From a bacterium (GTDB lineage Bacteria > Desulfobacterota > DSWW01), in NCBI GenBank assembly GCA_028277985.1, contig JANQFG010000135.1:1-64000 (forward strand): a DNA stretch of 64,000 bases, read 5' to 3'. The position numbers and the translations under genes were made by a program. Positions 53,698 through 62,073 of this stretch are shown here, piece after piece (the stretch's first letter is position 1; every line of letters begins with the position of its first letter). The notes beneath the pieces are model-generated. The model saw only the letters and a program-made list of their open reading frames with translations, made no database searches and was not told where the DNA came from.

Positions 53698-56025
53698 CTA
53701 TCGAAACCAATCCAGCACTTTTCGAAACACACCTTTTCGGGGGCCTTTGCCGGGACCCTTGTCCATCGAATCGTCCGGATGCAATGGGCAGGGCTCGGTC
53801 GGCTCCGTCCCCTCGACGAAGACCTCCCGGATCTTCTCGGTGCACCCCGAGGTGGCAAGAAGCCCGCTCAGTCGATCGATCTCCCGAAACACGACCCCGG
53901 GCGGCGGCACGAAATCCTCTGTCACGAGCCAGTCGGAGGTGTTCCGGATAAAGTCGGTCCAGATCGGCAGAGCCGCCTGGGACCCGCTTCGCTCGATGCT
54001 CTCGGGCTTGTCAAAGCCCACCCAGACCAGCGCGGCCAGTCGCGGTGTATACCCGGCGAACCAGGCATCCCGGCTGTCGTTGGTCGTCCCGGTCTTGCCC
54101 GCTGCAGGCACACGGATTCTGGAGGAAGCGCTCTGTGCCGTCCCTCTCTCGAAAACCCCTTGCAGCATGGACGTGACCACGTAGGCGACCTCCGGCGACA
54201 CAGCCTGCTCCAGTTCCATGGGCCTTCGTTCCAGAAGCGTGCCGTTCTTGTCCAGCACCTTCCGGATGGCCCTGGGGCGGGTCAGCACCCCGTGGTTTGC
54301 AAACGCTCCAAATGCAGATGCCATCTCCAGCGGTTTTGTCTCAAAAGCACCAAGGACCAGGGAAGGCGCCGGGTCCATGGGCGAGCTGATGCCCAGCCGC
54401 CGGGCGGTCTCGATGATCTTCGGGAGCCCCGTGCGCTGGCTCAGCCAGACGGTCGCGCAATTCAGCGAATTCTCAAGGGAAGTGCGCGCCGTGACCTGTC
54501 CGAAGAATTGATCGTTGAAATTGGTCGGATTCCAGGTCTTGCGTTCGTAACGTATGCGTATCGGCTCGTCCTGCAGGATGGAGGCAGCCGTGAAGCCGGT
54601 AGGCTGACCGCCCGCCGCCAGGGCCGTTGCAAACACGATCGGCTTGAACAGGCTGCCCGGCTGGCGCACGGCCTGGACGACCCGATTGAACTGGCTCGTC
54701 TTGTAGTCCCTGCCCCCGATCATGGCCCGAACAAACCCGGTCTGGGGTTCGATCGCCACGAGACACCCCTGAAGTCCCTTCCCCGGGTCGTCCGACGCGG
54801 ACCGCTTCAGGGACGGAACCCTCGCCTCCAGGCGTTCAAGCCCCTTCTTCACACTGTTCCTTGCCTCGTTCTGCATCTCTACGTCCAGCGTCGTGAAGAT
54901 CAGAAGGCCCTCAGACGTCAAAATGTCGAGGGAGTACTCCTTTTCCAGCTCCCTGACCAGGTAGTCGACGAAGTAAGGAGCGTCGTTGTGCTCCGGGTGG
55001 AAGGCCCGGACCTCGACAGGAGTCTTTGTCGCCTCCATGTACTGATCCTCGGAAATCATTCCGAGGCCCCACATCTTTTCCAGCACGCTGTCTCTTCTCT
55101 TGTGAATCCTTGCGACGTCTTTGTGGGGTGCGTAGAGATTCGGGGACCGGATGAGGCCCGCCAGGACGGCACTCTCCGGCAGAGTCAGCTTCTTGACCGA
55201 CTTGCCGAAGTAGAAGTCCGCAGCCTCTCCGATTCCGTAGACGCCCTGTGCTCCCCTCTGGCCGAAGTAGATCTCGTTCAGGTACGCCTCCAGAATCTGC
55301 TCCTTTGTGTATCGAATCTCCAGGAGCAACGCCATCACGGCTTCCTTCGCCTTTCTCGAGAAGGACCTCTTGGGCGTCAGGTAGAAGTTCTTGATGAGCT
55401 GCTGGGTCAGGGTGGATGCTCCCTGAACGATGCGCCCGGCCTCCAGGTTGGCAACCACCGCCCTGGCGATGGAAGGGAAATCGAGGCCGAAGTGTTCGTA
55501 GAACCGGTGATCCTCCACGGCGATCACCGCGCCCACCGTGTGCTCGGGCACCTCCGCGAGGCTTACGAGGCTTCTCTCTTCCCAGACCAGCTCAAAGAGG
55601 CCGGTGATCAGTTCCGGTTCCAGCTCGACCGAGTAGATCTCCTTTTTCGGTTCCCGAAGGTCTCTCAGCCGTTTGATCGTGCCCTGCACGTGCTCGATGC
55701 GAACCGGGTACCCCTCGAACTCTCCTGTCGGATAGAGGAAGTCATTCAGCGTGATCTCCATGAACCCCCTGCCCGTCCTGTATTCCCCCTTTCTCGGGGG
55801 TCTCTTCTTGGTGGGCTGGTATCCGAGGCGACGCAGCCGATTCTTTAGATGGTCGCCCTGGAAAGGACCCCCCGTATACAGGGAGAAGGTATCGGAGTAG
55901 ATTTTCGAAGGCAGTCTCCATCGTCTGCCCTCGAAGCGGCTGACGATCTCCCGGTCGAGCAGGACCAGGTAACCTCCGCCGACCAGCACCACCGTCAGGA
56001 AGAGGATCAGCAGGGAGACCCACAC
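53698..56025 (-). CDS. Penicillin-binding protein 1A-type transglycosylase/transpeptidase
   Basis: Bifunctional peptidoglycan synthase on the outer face of the inner membrane. From the GTG at 56025: membrane span (SLLILFLTVVLVGGGYLVLL), glycosyltransferase with VEDHRFYEHFGLD (near 172) and GASTLTQQLIKNFYLT, then transpeptidase with SxxK in PGSLFKPIV (near 457), SLN (near 523) and AGKTGTTND (near 641). The frame is open upstream to the cpoB end and codes a Lys/Arg/Pro-rich segment (KRKPPKKRPARKARLS, TKKPKKAKAASRTRKRSP) typical of PBP1A cytoplasmic tails, but without ATG, GTG or TTG; an ATT at 56209-56211 overlapping the cpoB stop is the best candidate. The true protein may be about 62 residues longer. 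Confidence 0.93.
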   Translation of the reverse strand: MWVSLLILFLTVVLVGGGYLVLLDREIVSRFEGRRWRLPSKIYSDTFSLYTGGPFQGDHLKNRLRRLGYQPTKKRPPRKGEYRTGRGFMEITLNDFLYPTGEFEGYPVRIEHVQGTIKRLRDLREPKKEIYSVELEPELITGLFELVWEERSLVSLAEVPEHTVGAVIAVEDHRFYEHFGLDFPSIARAVVANLEAGRIVQGASTLTQQLIKNFYLTPKRSFSRKAKEAVMALLLEIRYTKEQILEAYLNEIYFGQRGAQGVYGIGEAADFYFGKSVKKLTLPESAVLAGLIRSPNLYAPHKDVARIHKRRDSVLEKMWGLGMISEDQYMEATKTPVEVRAFHPEHNDAPYFVDYLVRELEKEYSLDILTSEGLLIFTTLDVEMQNEARNSVKKGLERLEARVPSLKRSASDDPGKGLQGCLVAIEPQTGFVRAMIGGRDYKTSQFNRVVQAVRQPGSLFKPIVFATALAAGGQPTGFTAASILQDEPIRIRYERKTWNPTNFNDQFFGQVTARTSLENSLNCATVWLSQRTGLPKIIETARRLGISSPMDPAPSLVLGAFETKPLEMASAFGAFANHGVLTRPRAIRKVLDKNGTLLERRPMELEQAVSPEVAYVVTSMLQGVFERGTAQSASSRIRVPAAGKTGTTNDSRDAWFAGYTPRLAALVWVGFDKPESIERSGSQAALPIWTDFIRNTSDWLVTEDFVPPPGVVFREIDRLSGLLATSGCTEKIREVFVEGTEPTEPCPLHPDDSMDKGPGKGPRKGVFRKVLDWFR

Positions 56026-56206
56026 AGCCCGGCCGCGAGGGCTCCGCTTTCGGGTGCGGGAGGCCGCCTTTGCCTTCTTCGGTTTCTTTGTAGAGGGCTT
56101 CCGGCCCCTGGGGCGCGCGGCAGGGCGACTCAGACGGGCCTTCCGCGCAGGGCGCTTTTTCGGGGGTTTTCTCTTTCGCAGGGGACTTCTTGTGCGTTTG
56201 CTTGAG

Positions 56207-57136
56207 CTAATTGCCCTTGTCTTTCTTCTTTCCTGCCTGGCTGGATTTGAGCTGCTCGATCTTCCGGGTCGCCAGCTTCGCCTGAGGGGCCTTCGGGTAG
56301 GCCTTCAGGAGTTTCTCCATGGCTGCGACCGCTGCCCCGGGCTCGTTCATCTTCTCGAGGGCATATCCCATCTTGAGCAACGCATCCGGCCCTTTGGAGC
56401 CTTTCGGAAATTCCTTGACGACCCGCTGGTAGTTGAGGACGGCGTTCTCATAGTCTCTCGTGCGGTAGTAGGTCTCTCCCATCCAGAAAAGGGCGTTGTC
56501 CACTAGCGAGGATGTCGGGTAGCGACGAATGAACTGATCGAACGCCTTTCGGGCAGCGTCGTTTTCCTTTGACTTGAAGAGATGGTAGGCCATCTCGTAA
56601 GCCTCCTCCGCGCTCAACTCCTTCTTCGGAGGCGCCGGAGGAACGACCACTGCAGCGGCTGCTTTCTCCCCTCCACCGGTTGAGGGCGGCGCGGACGCGG
56701 CCGGTTTCGGCGGGCTCTGCGTTGCCTGGGCGGCAGGGAGCGGTTTCAGGCCGAAATACTCTTCGATGCGTGCGAGTCGAGCCTCTGTAGTCTGCATCTG
56801 CTGCTGCAGGTAGCTGAGCTGAAGGGTAACCGACTCCTCCATGGATTGCCTTGCCTGCCCTGCCCTCTCCGTCTCGTGCATGCCGGACGACAACTCGCCC
56901 CTCAGGGCCTGGATCTCGGTACGGACGTCGATCAGGTCCGCCTTGATGTCCGCCTGATCCGAGCGAACCGAACCGAGAGATGTCTCGACCTCGTTCTCGA
57001 TCTCGGGCAGACGTTTCTCGATCCGGTCGGTTTCCACCTGGAGGTCCCGGACGCTCGACTGGTAAGGCTGGAATTCCGTCTTGGTCACGCAGCCCACCAC
57101 GAGGCACAGCGAAAGCGTCAGGATAGCGTGCTTCAT
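56207..57136 (-). CDS. cpoB: Tol-Pal accessory protein CpoB/YbgF
   Basis: Periplasmic coordinator of Tol-Pal with PBP activity during cell division. The 309 residues have a lipoprotein-like signal ending LVVGC (Cys16), a long coiled coil (about 25-130), a Pro/Ala-rich linker and three TPR units (YEMAYHLFKSKENDAARKAF, FWMGETYYRTRDYENAV, LKMGYALEKMNEPGAAVAAM). It lies 12 bases after pal and directly before the PBP1A frame, which fits the known CpoB-PBP1 partnership. E. coli CpoB is soluble; the lipobox here suggests membrane attachment. Confidence 0.92.
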   Translation of the reverse strand: MKHAILTLSLCLVVGCVTKTEFQPYQSSVRDLQVETDRIEKRLPEIENEVETSLGSVRSDQADIKADLIDVRTEIQALRGELSSGMHETERAGQARQSMEESVTLQLSYLQQQMQTTEARLARIEEYFGLKPLPAAQATQSPPKPAASAPPSTGGGEKAAAAVVVPPAPPKKELSAEEAYEMAYHLFKSKENDAARKAFDQFIRRYPTSSLVDNALFWMGETYYRTRDYENAVLNYQRVVKEFPKGSKGPDALLKMGYALEKMNEPGAAVAAMEKLLKAYPKAPQAKLATRKIEQLKSSQAGKKKDKGN

Positions 57137-57148
57137 CAGAGGGCACCC

Positions 57149-57715
57149 CTATCTCTTCAGGATGACGAAATGGCAACGCCGGTTCTTGGCCCAGGCCTCT
57201 TCATTCTCCCGGGGGTCCAGGGGCCTTTCCTCGCCATAGCTGACGGTGCTCACCTGGGCGGAACCCATCCCGAGGCTGATCAGGTAGTCCCGGGCGGCAT
57301 TGGCACGCCTCTGTCCCAGGGCCAGATTGTATTCGACCGTTCCCCGGTCGTCGCAATGCCCCTCGATAAAGACCTCGGCTCCCGGCGCTTCCTCGAGGAC
57401 GCTGTAGTTCCTCTTCAGGATCAGGCGGGCATCCGGTCTGATGTTGTATTTGTCAAAATCAAAATGAATATCCTCGAGACGGTCCTGAAGCTCCTGCCGG
57501 GCCTGGGCTCGCATGCTCTCCTCGGTCAGCCCCTCTCCCATGTCCCCCTCCACCGACGGTACGGCCTGTCCAGGCACCTCCTCGATCCCCACAACCTCGA
57601 CCTCGTCCGGCCCCGGCGGCACCTGGCCCCTCTTGGCGCATCCGAAGAACCCGAAAAGGGCCATCATGATCACCAACCCCACGACGATCCTTTGCCCTGC
57701 CTTCTCGTTGGTCAT
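57149..57715 (-). CDS. pal: Peptidoglycan-associated lipoprotein Pal
   Basis: Outer-membrane lipoprotein that ties the membrane to peptidoglycan. The 188 residues have lipobox FGFFGC (Cys26), an acidic Gly/Pro/Glu linker, then the OmpA-like domain with IHFDFDKYNIRP, VFIEGHCDDRGTVEYN, LGQRRANAARDYL, VSYGEERP and NRRCHFVI, the classic Pal signatures. It sits between tolB and cpoB in the expected order. Confidence 0.95.
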   Translation of the reverse strand: MTNEKAGQRIVVGLVIMMALFGFFGCAKRGQVPPGPDEVEVVGIEEVPGQAVPSVEGDMGEGLTEESMRAQARQELQDRLEDIHFDFDKYNIRPDARLILKRNYSVLEEAPGAEVFIEGHCDDRGTVEYNLALGQRRANAARDYLISLGMGSAQVSTVSYGEERPLDPRENEEAWAKNRRCHFVILKR

Positions 57716-57799
57716 CTTCTTGTCCCCTTCTTCTTCTATGTTGAGAATCTACGGTCGTACTTTATTCGAGTCGAATCTATAACAAATAGATCCGCAAAA

Positions 57800-59161
57800 T
57801 CAACGTGGAGAAGGCGACCAGGCAGGATCCGACTCACCGTGGGGGCTCCAGGTGAGTCTCTTGACTCCCGTTCCGTCCCCGCGCATGAGATAGAGGTCCT
57901 GGGAGCCCTCCTGATCGGCGCTGAAGACGATCAATCGTCCATCGGGTGACCAGCTCGGCTTGAGGTGATCGCCGGCCCCTTTGGTCAGCTGCCTCCTGTC
58001 CGTCCCGTCCGGCCGAATGCGGAAGATCTGAAAACGCCCGTTCACCCGCGAGACGTAAACGATCCCGTCCCCGCGGGGAGACCAGTCCGGATCCGCGTTG
58101 TAGGAACCCTCGAAGGTGAGCCGCCGGATCTTTTCGGTCTCGGGCTGCAGGACGTACAGGTCGGGATGACCCGCCCTGTCCGATACGAACACGATATGCT
58201 TTCCGTCCGGAGACCAGGAGGGGGACACGTCGATCGCCCAGTTCTTGGTCAGTCTCTTCGGCGTTCCTCCACCGTCCGGATGGGTACGGAAGAGCTCCGT
58301 GTTCCCGTCGAGAGAGGCCGAAAAGGCCATCCAAGAACCGTCCGCCGACCAGGTACCCCCGGAACATAGCGGAGAGAACCCCCTGAGAACCTGCTTCAGG
58401 GATGCCGAACCTTTCAGATCGAGCAGATACAGGCCCGGGTTTCTCCTCCAAAATGACGTGAACACCAGCTTGTCGCCGCTCGGCGACCAGGCCGGGGAGA
58501 GGCAGATGGATTTCAGATCGGTGAGCTTCTTCGGACCGTGCCCGTCATAGTCCATGACATAGAGCTCTTTCGAGCCGGTGGCATCGGAGATGTAGACGAT
58601 GCGCGTATCAAAGGCCCCGGGCACCCCGGTCAGCTCTCTAGTCACCTCGTTTGCGAAGCGGTGTGCAACCCGGCGGAAGCCCGTGGGCTCGCTCTTGTAT
58701 CGTTTCCACGCCAGCAGTTTGGCCGTGAGAACATCCAGCAACTGTGCTTCGGTCTGGAGCTGCCCCCCGGAGCAGCTGGTACGCAGGAGGATCAGAGCCT
58801 CGGCACCGATCAGGGACCATGCTCGATGATCGATCTTCTCCGGATAGAACTTCACGCTCTGCCGGTCCACGAGGAAGGCGTCGGGAGAAAGGACGCGGAA
58901 GAAGCCGGACACCTCCAGGTCTTCGAGAAGCACCTGTTCGAGGTTCTTCGCGATTTGCCGGTCCGGACAGGGGGATTCCCCGGGTACGGGATCCAGGGTG
59001 AGCACGGCCAGAGGCAACCGGCGGAAGCCGGGCGAATCGATATCGATGTAGACCTTCGCGTACGAGGGAAACGGGGTCAACCCGACGAGGAGAAGGACCA
59101 AGGCCGTCTGCAGAAGACTAAGGCGCCGGACGGAAGATTCGCCGCCCTTCCCATTGACCAT
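57800..59161 (-). CDS. tolB: Tol-Pal translocation protein TolB
   Basis: Periplasmic six-bladed propeller protein of the Tol-Pal system. From the ATG at 59161 it has a signal peptide (VRRLSLLQTALVLLLVG... cut near A35), the TolB N-terminal domain (YIDIDSPGFRRLPLAVL) and blades with repeated SPxWSPDGKxIVFVS motifs. The start codon lies inside an AATGGTCAATGG-type repeat. The frame stays open through further repeats to 59332 with repeat-encoded sequence that is not expected to be translated. Confidence 0.94.
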   Translation of the reverse strand: MVNGKGGESSVRRLSLLQTALVLLLVGLTPFPSYAKVYIDIDSPGFRRLPLAVLTLDPVPGESPCPDRQIAKNLEQVLLEDLEVSGFFRVLSPDAFLVDRQSVKFYPEKIDHRAWSLIGAEALILLRTSCSGGQLQTEAQLLDVLTAKLLAWKRYKSEPTGFRRVAHRFANEVTRELTGVPGAFDTRIVYISDATGSKELYVMDYDGHGPKKLTDLKSICLSPAWSPSGDKLVFTSFWRRNPGLYLLDLKGSASLKQVLRGFSPLCSGGTWSADGSWMAFSASLDGNTELFRTHPDGGGTPKRLTKNWAIDVSPSWSPDGKHIVFVSDRAGHPDLYVLQPETEKIRRLTFEGSYNADPDWSPRGDGIVYVSRVNGRFQIFRIRPDGTDRRQLTKGAGDHLKPSWSPDGRLIVFSADQEGSQDLYLMRGDGTGVKRLTWSPHGESDPAWSPSPR

Positions 59162-59190
59162 TGACCTTTGGACTTTCACCCTTTTACCTG
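59150..59190 (-). repeat. AAAGGTG/GGTCAAT-type repeat at the tolB start
   Basis: Plus strand reads CCATTGACCATTGACCTTTG and onward; on the minus strand the units GGTCAAA, GGTCAAT and GGTCAAT supply the tolB ATG and its AAAGG ribosome site. Confidence 0.7.
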
Positions 59191-59196
59191 AGCTCC

Positions 59197-59248
59197 TGGA
59201 TTCCCGCTCCCCGCCTTCGCGGGGACAGGCTCCGCGCGGGAATGACAG
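59197..59248. repeat. GGATTCCCGC...GGGAATGACA palindromic repeat
   Basis: A 52-base palindromic element with outer arms TTCCCGC and GCGGGAA around an inner hairpin (CCCCGCCTTCGCGGGG). This type, with terminal TGGATTCCCG and GGGAATGACA, is a common interspersed repeat in many bacteria. A degenerate relative lies at 60402-60458. Confidence 0.75.
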
Positions 59249-59283
59249 CAAGATGTGTCCGAGGTGTATGTGCGGAGTGGGGC

Positions 59284-59312
59284 CTGACCCCCGACCCCTG
59301 ATCCCTGACCCC
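59284..59312 (-). repeat. GGGATCA-type heptad repeat, copy 4
   Basis: Units CCCCTGA/TCCCTGA on the plus strand, preceded by GGGGCCTGACC much like the flank of copy 3 (GAGGCCTGGCC). Directly followed by the AAAGGTG-type array. Confidence 0.8.
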
Positions 59313-59318
59313 TCACTT

Positions 59319-59393
59319 TGTCCTTTCACCATTAACCCTTCACCTTTCGCCTTTGCCCTTTGTCCTGTGACCTTTCACCTTTGACCTCTATTC
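59319..59393 (-). repeat. AAAGGTG/AAAGGGC-type heptad array, longest copy
   Basis: About ten degenerate units (CCTTTCA, CCCTTCA, CCTTTCG, CCTTTGC, CCTTTGT, CCTTTCA, CCTTTGA) on the plus strand between tolA and tolB. With the other elements it fills most of the 297-base tolA-tolB gap. Confidence 0.78.
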
Positions 59394-59458
59394 GGGAACT
59401 CGAACGATCGATGTGTTTCATCAGGTATTGAGCATCCTTTTCACGGGGTCCAGAGGAA

Positions 59459-60244
59459 TCAAGGGTTTTGAGGAGTCGAATGGAAACGGAGTCCCAGATC
59501 GAAACTACGCTGCTTCAGTCCGATGGGCGGCGGTGGGAAGGGCGTCGACTTCAGGATCGCACGCATCACGGACTGGTCGAACTGCGCGTCCCCTGAGGTT
59601 TCCTCTATATAGGACTTCAGGACCCGCCCATCCGGAAGCAGGGTCAGGGAAACAACCGTCATGGCCGAGTCTTCCTCGAAGTTCATGTGCTGAGGTGGAA
59701 TCCAGTTCTCACGGACGGCCCGCTCCACCTGGTCGTAGTAGGCACTGTATTCGAGCTCTTTCTGCTTCTCCGCCCACGAAGAAGGTCCCGCCGGGGCATT
59801 CGCCGCGACCTTCTCCCGGGACCCGGCCCTCTTCTTGATCCTTGCCAGCACCTCCTCCAGGACCTCCTCCGGTGCAGGCTCGGGTGGCTCCTCTGCCGGA
59901 GCAGGAGTCGGTTCCGGCTTCTTCTCGACCTTCTTGGGCGGCTCCTTCTTGGCCGGCGGCTTCTCCGCCTTCTCTTTCTTGGGCGGTTTGGCCTCCTTCT
60001 TGGGGACGACCACCTTCGGCTTCGGCTTCGGTTTCGGCGCTTTCGGGACAGGCTTCGGCTTCGCGACCTTCTTCGCCTTCGGCTTTGCCAGGGAGGGAAC
60101 TTCCTGCGGCCTGACGAGCCGAACCTGGTACTGGGGCTTGTAGACCACCCGCGCCCGCCCCGTGCTCGACACGACCAGCAGGGCAACGAAGAGGGCTACA
60201 TGAAAAAAGGCCGACAATAGAATCGACCCTCTGAGGCTCAACAT
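59459..60244 (-). CDS. tolA: TolA/TonB-family energy-transducing protein
   Basis: Inner-membrane protein linking the TolQR motor to TolB/Pal. The 261 residues have one N-terminal span (GSILLSAFFHVALFVALLVV), a long Lys/Pro/Glu rod (KPKAKKVAKPKPVPKAPKPK, KKEPPKKVEKKPEPTPAPAE) and a TonB/TolA-like C-terminal domain (YYDQVERAVRENWIPP, VVSLTLLPDGRVLKSYIEET, FDQSVMRAILKSTPFPPPP). Its place between tolR and tolB supports TolA; the C-terminal domain alone is closer to the general TonB family. Confidence 0.9.
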   Translation of the reverse strand: MLSLRGSILLSAFFHVALFVALLVVSSTGRARVVYKPQYQVRLVRPQEVPSLAKPKAKKVAKPKPVPKAPKPKPKPKVVVPKKEAKPPKKEKAEKPPAKKEPPKKVEKKPEPTPAPAEEPPEPAPEEVLEEVLARIKKRAGSREKVAANAPAGPSSWAEKQKELEYSAYYDQVERAVRENWIPPQHMNFEEDSAMTVVSLTLLPDGRVLKSYIEETSGDAQFDQSVMRAILKSTPFPPPPIGLKQRSFDLGLRFHSTPQNP

Positions 60245-60603
60245 GGTTCCCAGGTTCCGTTCTTGGTTGAATTCATCTCGTCCTCGTCGTCGTCCTCGTC
60301 CTCGATCATGTGTTGCCTACACTCCACGGACGCGTCACATGATCGGGAGCCCCATACGCCGCTTCCCCGCTTCCGGCAAGTAGTCGAGCGCCTGAAGCCA
60401 AGGGATTCGCGATGGAGCCTGTCCCCGCGAATTCTCGGGCGTGGACGGGAATGACAAGAAGGGATGCACTCCATTTCTCGACACCTTCATAGGTTCGAGG
60501 ACGACGACGAGGAGGAGCTACGATGGTTCAATCAGGATACACCACTCTCTCTCCTGAGCCAAAGTCGCCGGAATCACCGACCGGATTCTTGAGCCGAGCG
60601 CCG
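60245..60603. repeat. 359-base repeat-bearing gap between tolA and tolR
   Basis: No gene. A CTCGTC/GTCCTC microsatellite (60277-60309) and its inverse (60496-60517, GAGGACGACGACGAGGAGGA) bound about 185 bases. Near 60402-60458 is a degenerate GGATTCG...GGGAATGACA palindrome. The arrangement suggests nested small repeats inserted into the tol operon. Confidence 0.65.
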
Positions 60604-61008
60604 CTAATCCGGAGACTCCGTGATCAACCCCATGTGCTCGATCCCGGCAGCCCGGATGACGGACATGGTCTGAACCACGAACCCGTAAGGCACGCTCTTG
60701 TCGGCCTGAAGATAGATCTCCTTCCTCTGTTTCCCCTTGTAGATCGCCTCGAGCTTCTTTCCCAGATCCGCCAACGAGGTCTTGTAGCGGTCCACGTAGA
60801 TCGTGCGGTCCTTGCCGATACTGAGGACAACCTGCTCCTTGGGGATCTCGAGGGGCTGTCGGCTCGATTCCGGAAGATCCACTTCCAGGCCGTACTGGAG
60901 AAGCGGCGCGGTCACCATGAAGATGATCAGCAGGACCAGCATCACGTCCACAAAGGGCGTGACGTTGATCTCGCTCAGAAGCCGGTTTTCGTCATCGGCT
61001 GATTTCAT
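60604..61008 (-). CDS. tolR: TolR/ExbD-type biopolymer transport protein
   Basis: Proton-motive-force-coupled subunit of the Tol motor. The 134 residues begin ENRLLSEINVTPFVDVMLVL with the essential membrane Asp at D21, a single span, and a periplasmic domain (PKEQVVLSIGKDRTIYVDR, LQADKSVPYGFVVQTMSVI). The ATG at 61008 follows GGGGACG; an earlier frame start at 61068 would add 20 unlikely residues. It lies 109 bases after tolQ. Confidence 0.93.
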   Translation of the reverse strand: MKSADDENRLLSEINVTPFVDVMLVLLIIFMVTAPLLQYGLEVDLPESSRQPLEIPKEQVVLSIGKDRTIYVDRYKTSLADLGKKLEAIYKGKQRKEIYLQADKSVPYGFVVQTMSVIRAAGIEHMGLITESPD

Positions 61009-61117
61009 CGTCCCCGTCCATTTGGGTTGGTTGAGCGATCTCTGTGGAGATTGTACCAGAGGCCCCACCCTAACGAGTACCAGCGCTTCTCAAGGGGCCT
61101 GCTACCGACCCCTCCTG

Positions 61118-61912
61118 TCACGGCGTCTTGCGAAGATGTCTTTCGATCGCGTTGATCAAGTCGGTCGAAAAATTCTCCATATCCTTCGTGACGACACGAA
61201 CCCGATGGATGAAGAAATTGTATGCTACAACGGCGGGAATGGCGGCAAACAGGCCTACAGCGGTCGCAATCAGCGCCTCCGCGATCCCGGGCGCCACCGT
61301 GGCGAGATTCGCGCTGCCCGTAGCCCCTATGCTCCGAAAGGCGTTCATGATCCCCCACACGGTCCCGAAGAGCCCTATGAACGGCGCCGTGGAGCCCGTG
61401 GTAGCCAAAAACGTCAGATATCGCTCCAAATGTGTGTTCGACCGGCTCTTTGCCTTCTGCATCGCCCGATCCACGTTCCCCACGCCTCCCATCTTGAGGG
61501 AGGCCACGGAGGGATCCGCCCCCTGTTGAGGAGGAGCCGACGACGAGGCGAGCAACCGGGAAAGCTCCCGGTAACCGGCCTCAAAGACCTCGAGAAGCGG
61601 GCTCGGCTTTATGTTCTTGGATGCGTGGTAGACCTCCATCAGGCTCGAAGCCTTGGAAAAGAGATCGGAGAATTCCTGGCCGTTTTCCTGGGCCCTGCGG
61701 AGCACCAGATACTTGTAAAGAATGATCCCCCAGCAGGCCACGGAGAGCATCACGAGGACCAGAAGAACCATCTTTACAACAGGGCCCGCCTGGAGGAAGG
61801 TGTCGGCGAGCAGGCTCCCCCCTGCGGCGGTCGACACACTCTCCCGCAAGGCCTCCTGGATCGGAGCCTCCTGCGCGACGGGGGTCTGGGCGGCAACCTG
61901 TAAGAGAAACAT
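61118..61912 (-). CDS. tolQ: TolQ/ExbB-type proton channel protein
   Basis: MotA/TolQ/ExbB-family motor subunit. From the ATG at 61912 the 264 residues hold an N-terminal Gln/Ala-rich leader, span 1 (VVKMVLLVLVMLSVACWGII), a cytoplasmic loop with a Pro/Gln insert (SSSAPPQQGADPS), and spans 2 and 3 with FLATTGSTAPFIGLFGTVWG and APGIAEALIATAVGLFAAIP, the family core. No strong ribosome site precedes the ATG; the frame is open to 62035. It is first in the tol cluster and divergent from ffh. Confidence 0.92.
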   Translation of the reverse strand: MFLLQVAAQTPVAQEAPIQEALRESVSTAAGGSLLADTFLQAGPVVKMVLLVLVMLSVACWGIILYKYLVLRRAQENGQEFSDLFSKASSLMEVYHASKNIKPSPLLEVFEAGYRELSRLLASSSAPPQQGADPSVASLKMGGVGNVDRAMQKAKSRSNTHLERYLTFLATTGSTAPFIGLFGTVWGIMNAFRSIGATGSANLATVAPGIAEALIATAVGLFAAIPAVVAYNFFIHRVRVVTKDMENFSTDLINAIERHLRKTP

Positions 61913-61988
61913 GGCGATTATCAGGCCCCTTGGAAATTGGAAAATATCTGTGGTATAATAAGCAGTTTCCTTGACCCTAGAAATTCGA

Positions 61989-61994
61989 TATAAT
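61989..61994 (+). promoter_or_regulatory. TATAAT box upstream of ffh
   Basis: Perfect -10 hexamer 80 bases before the ffh ATG in the AT-rich tolQ-ffh divergent gap. The only TTGAC-like -35 (TTGACC at 61971-61976) is 12 bases away, too close, so the -35 is unclear. Confidence 0.38.
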
Positions 61995-62073
61995 ACCGAC
62001 TGAAAGGCAAGGGTTTGCCCCCGGGCCTGAATCACGGGCCTGCCGGGGTGTCAAGAGCCCAGAGATCGAGCGC

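Noticed and set aside
59284..59393. CRISPR array
   Set aside because: The heptad tandems have no spacers or constant repeat length, and no cas gene is present.
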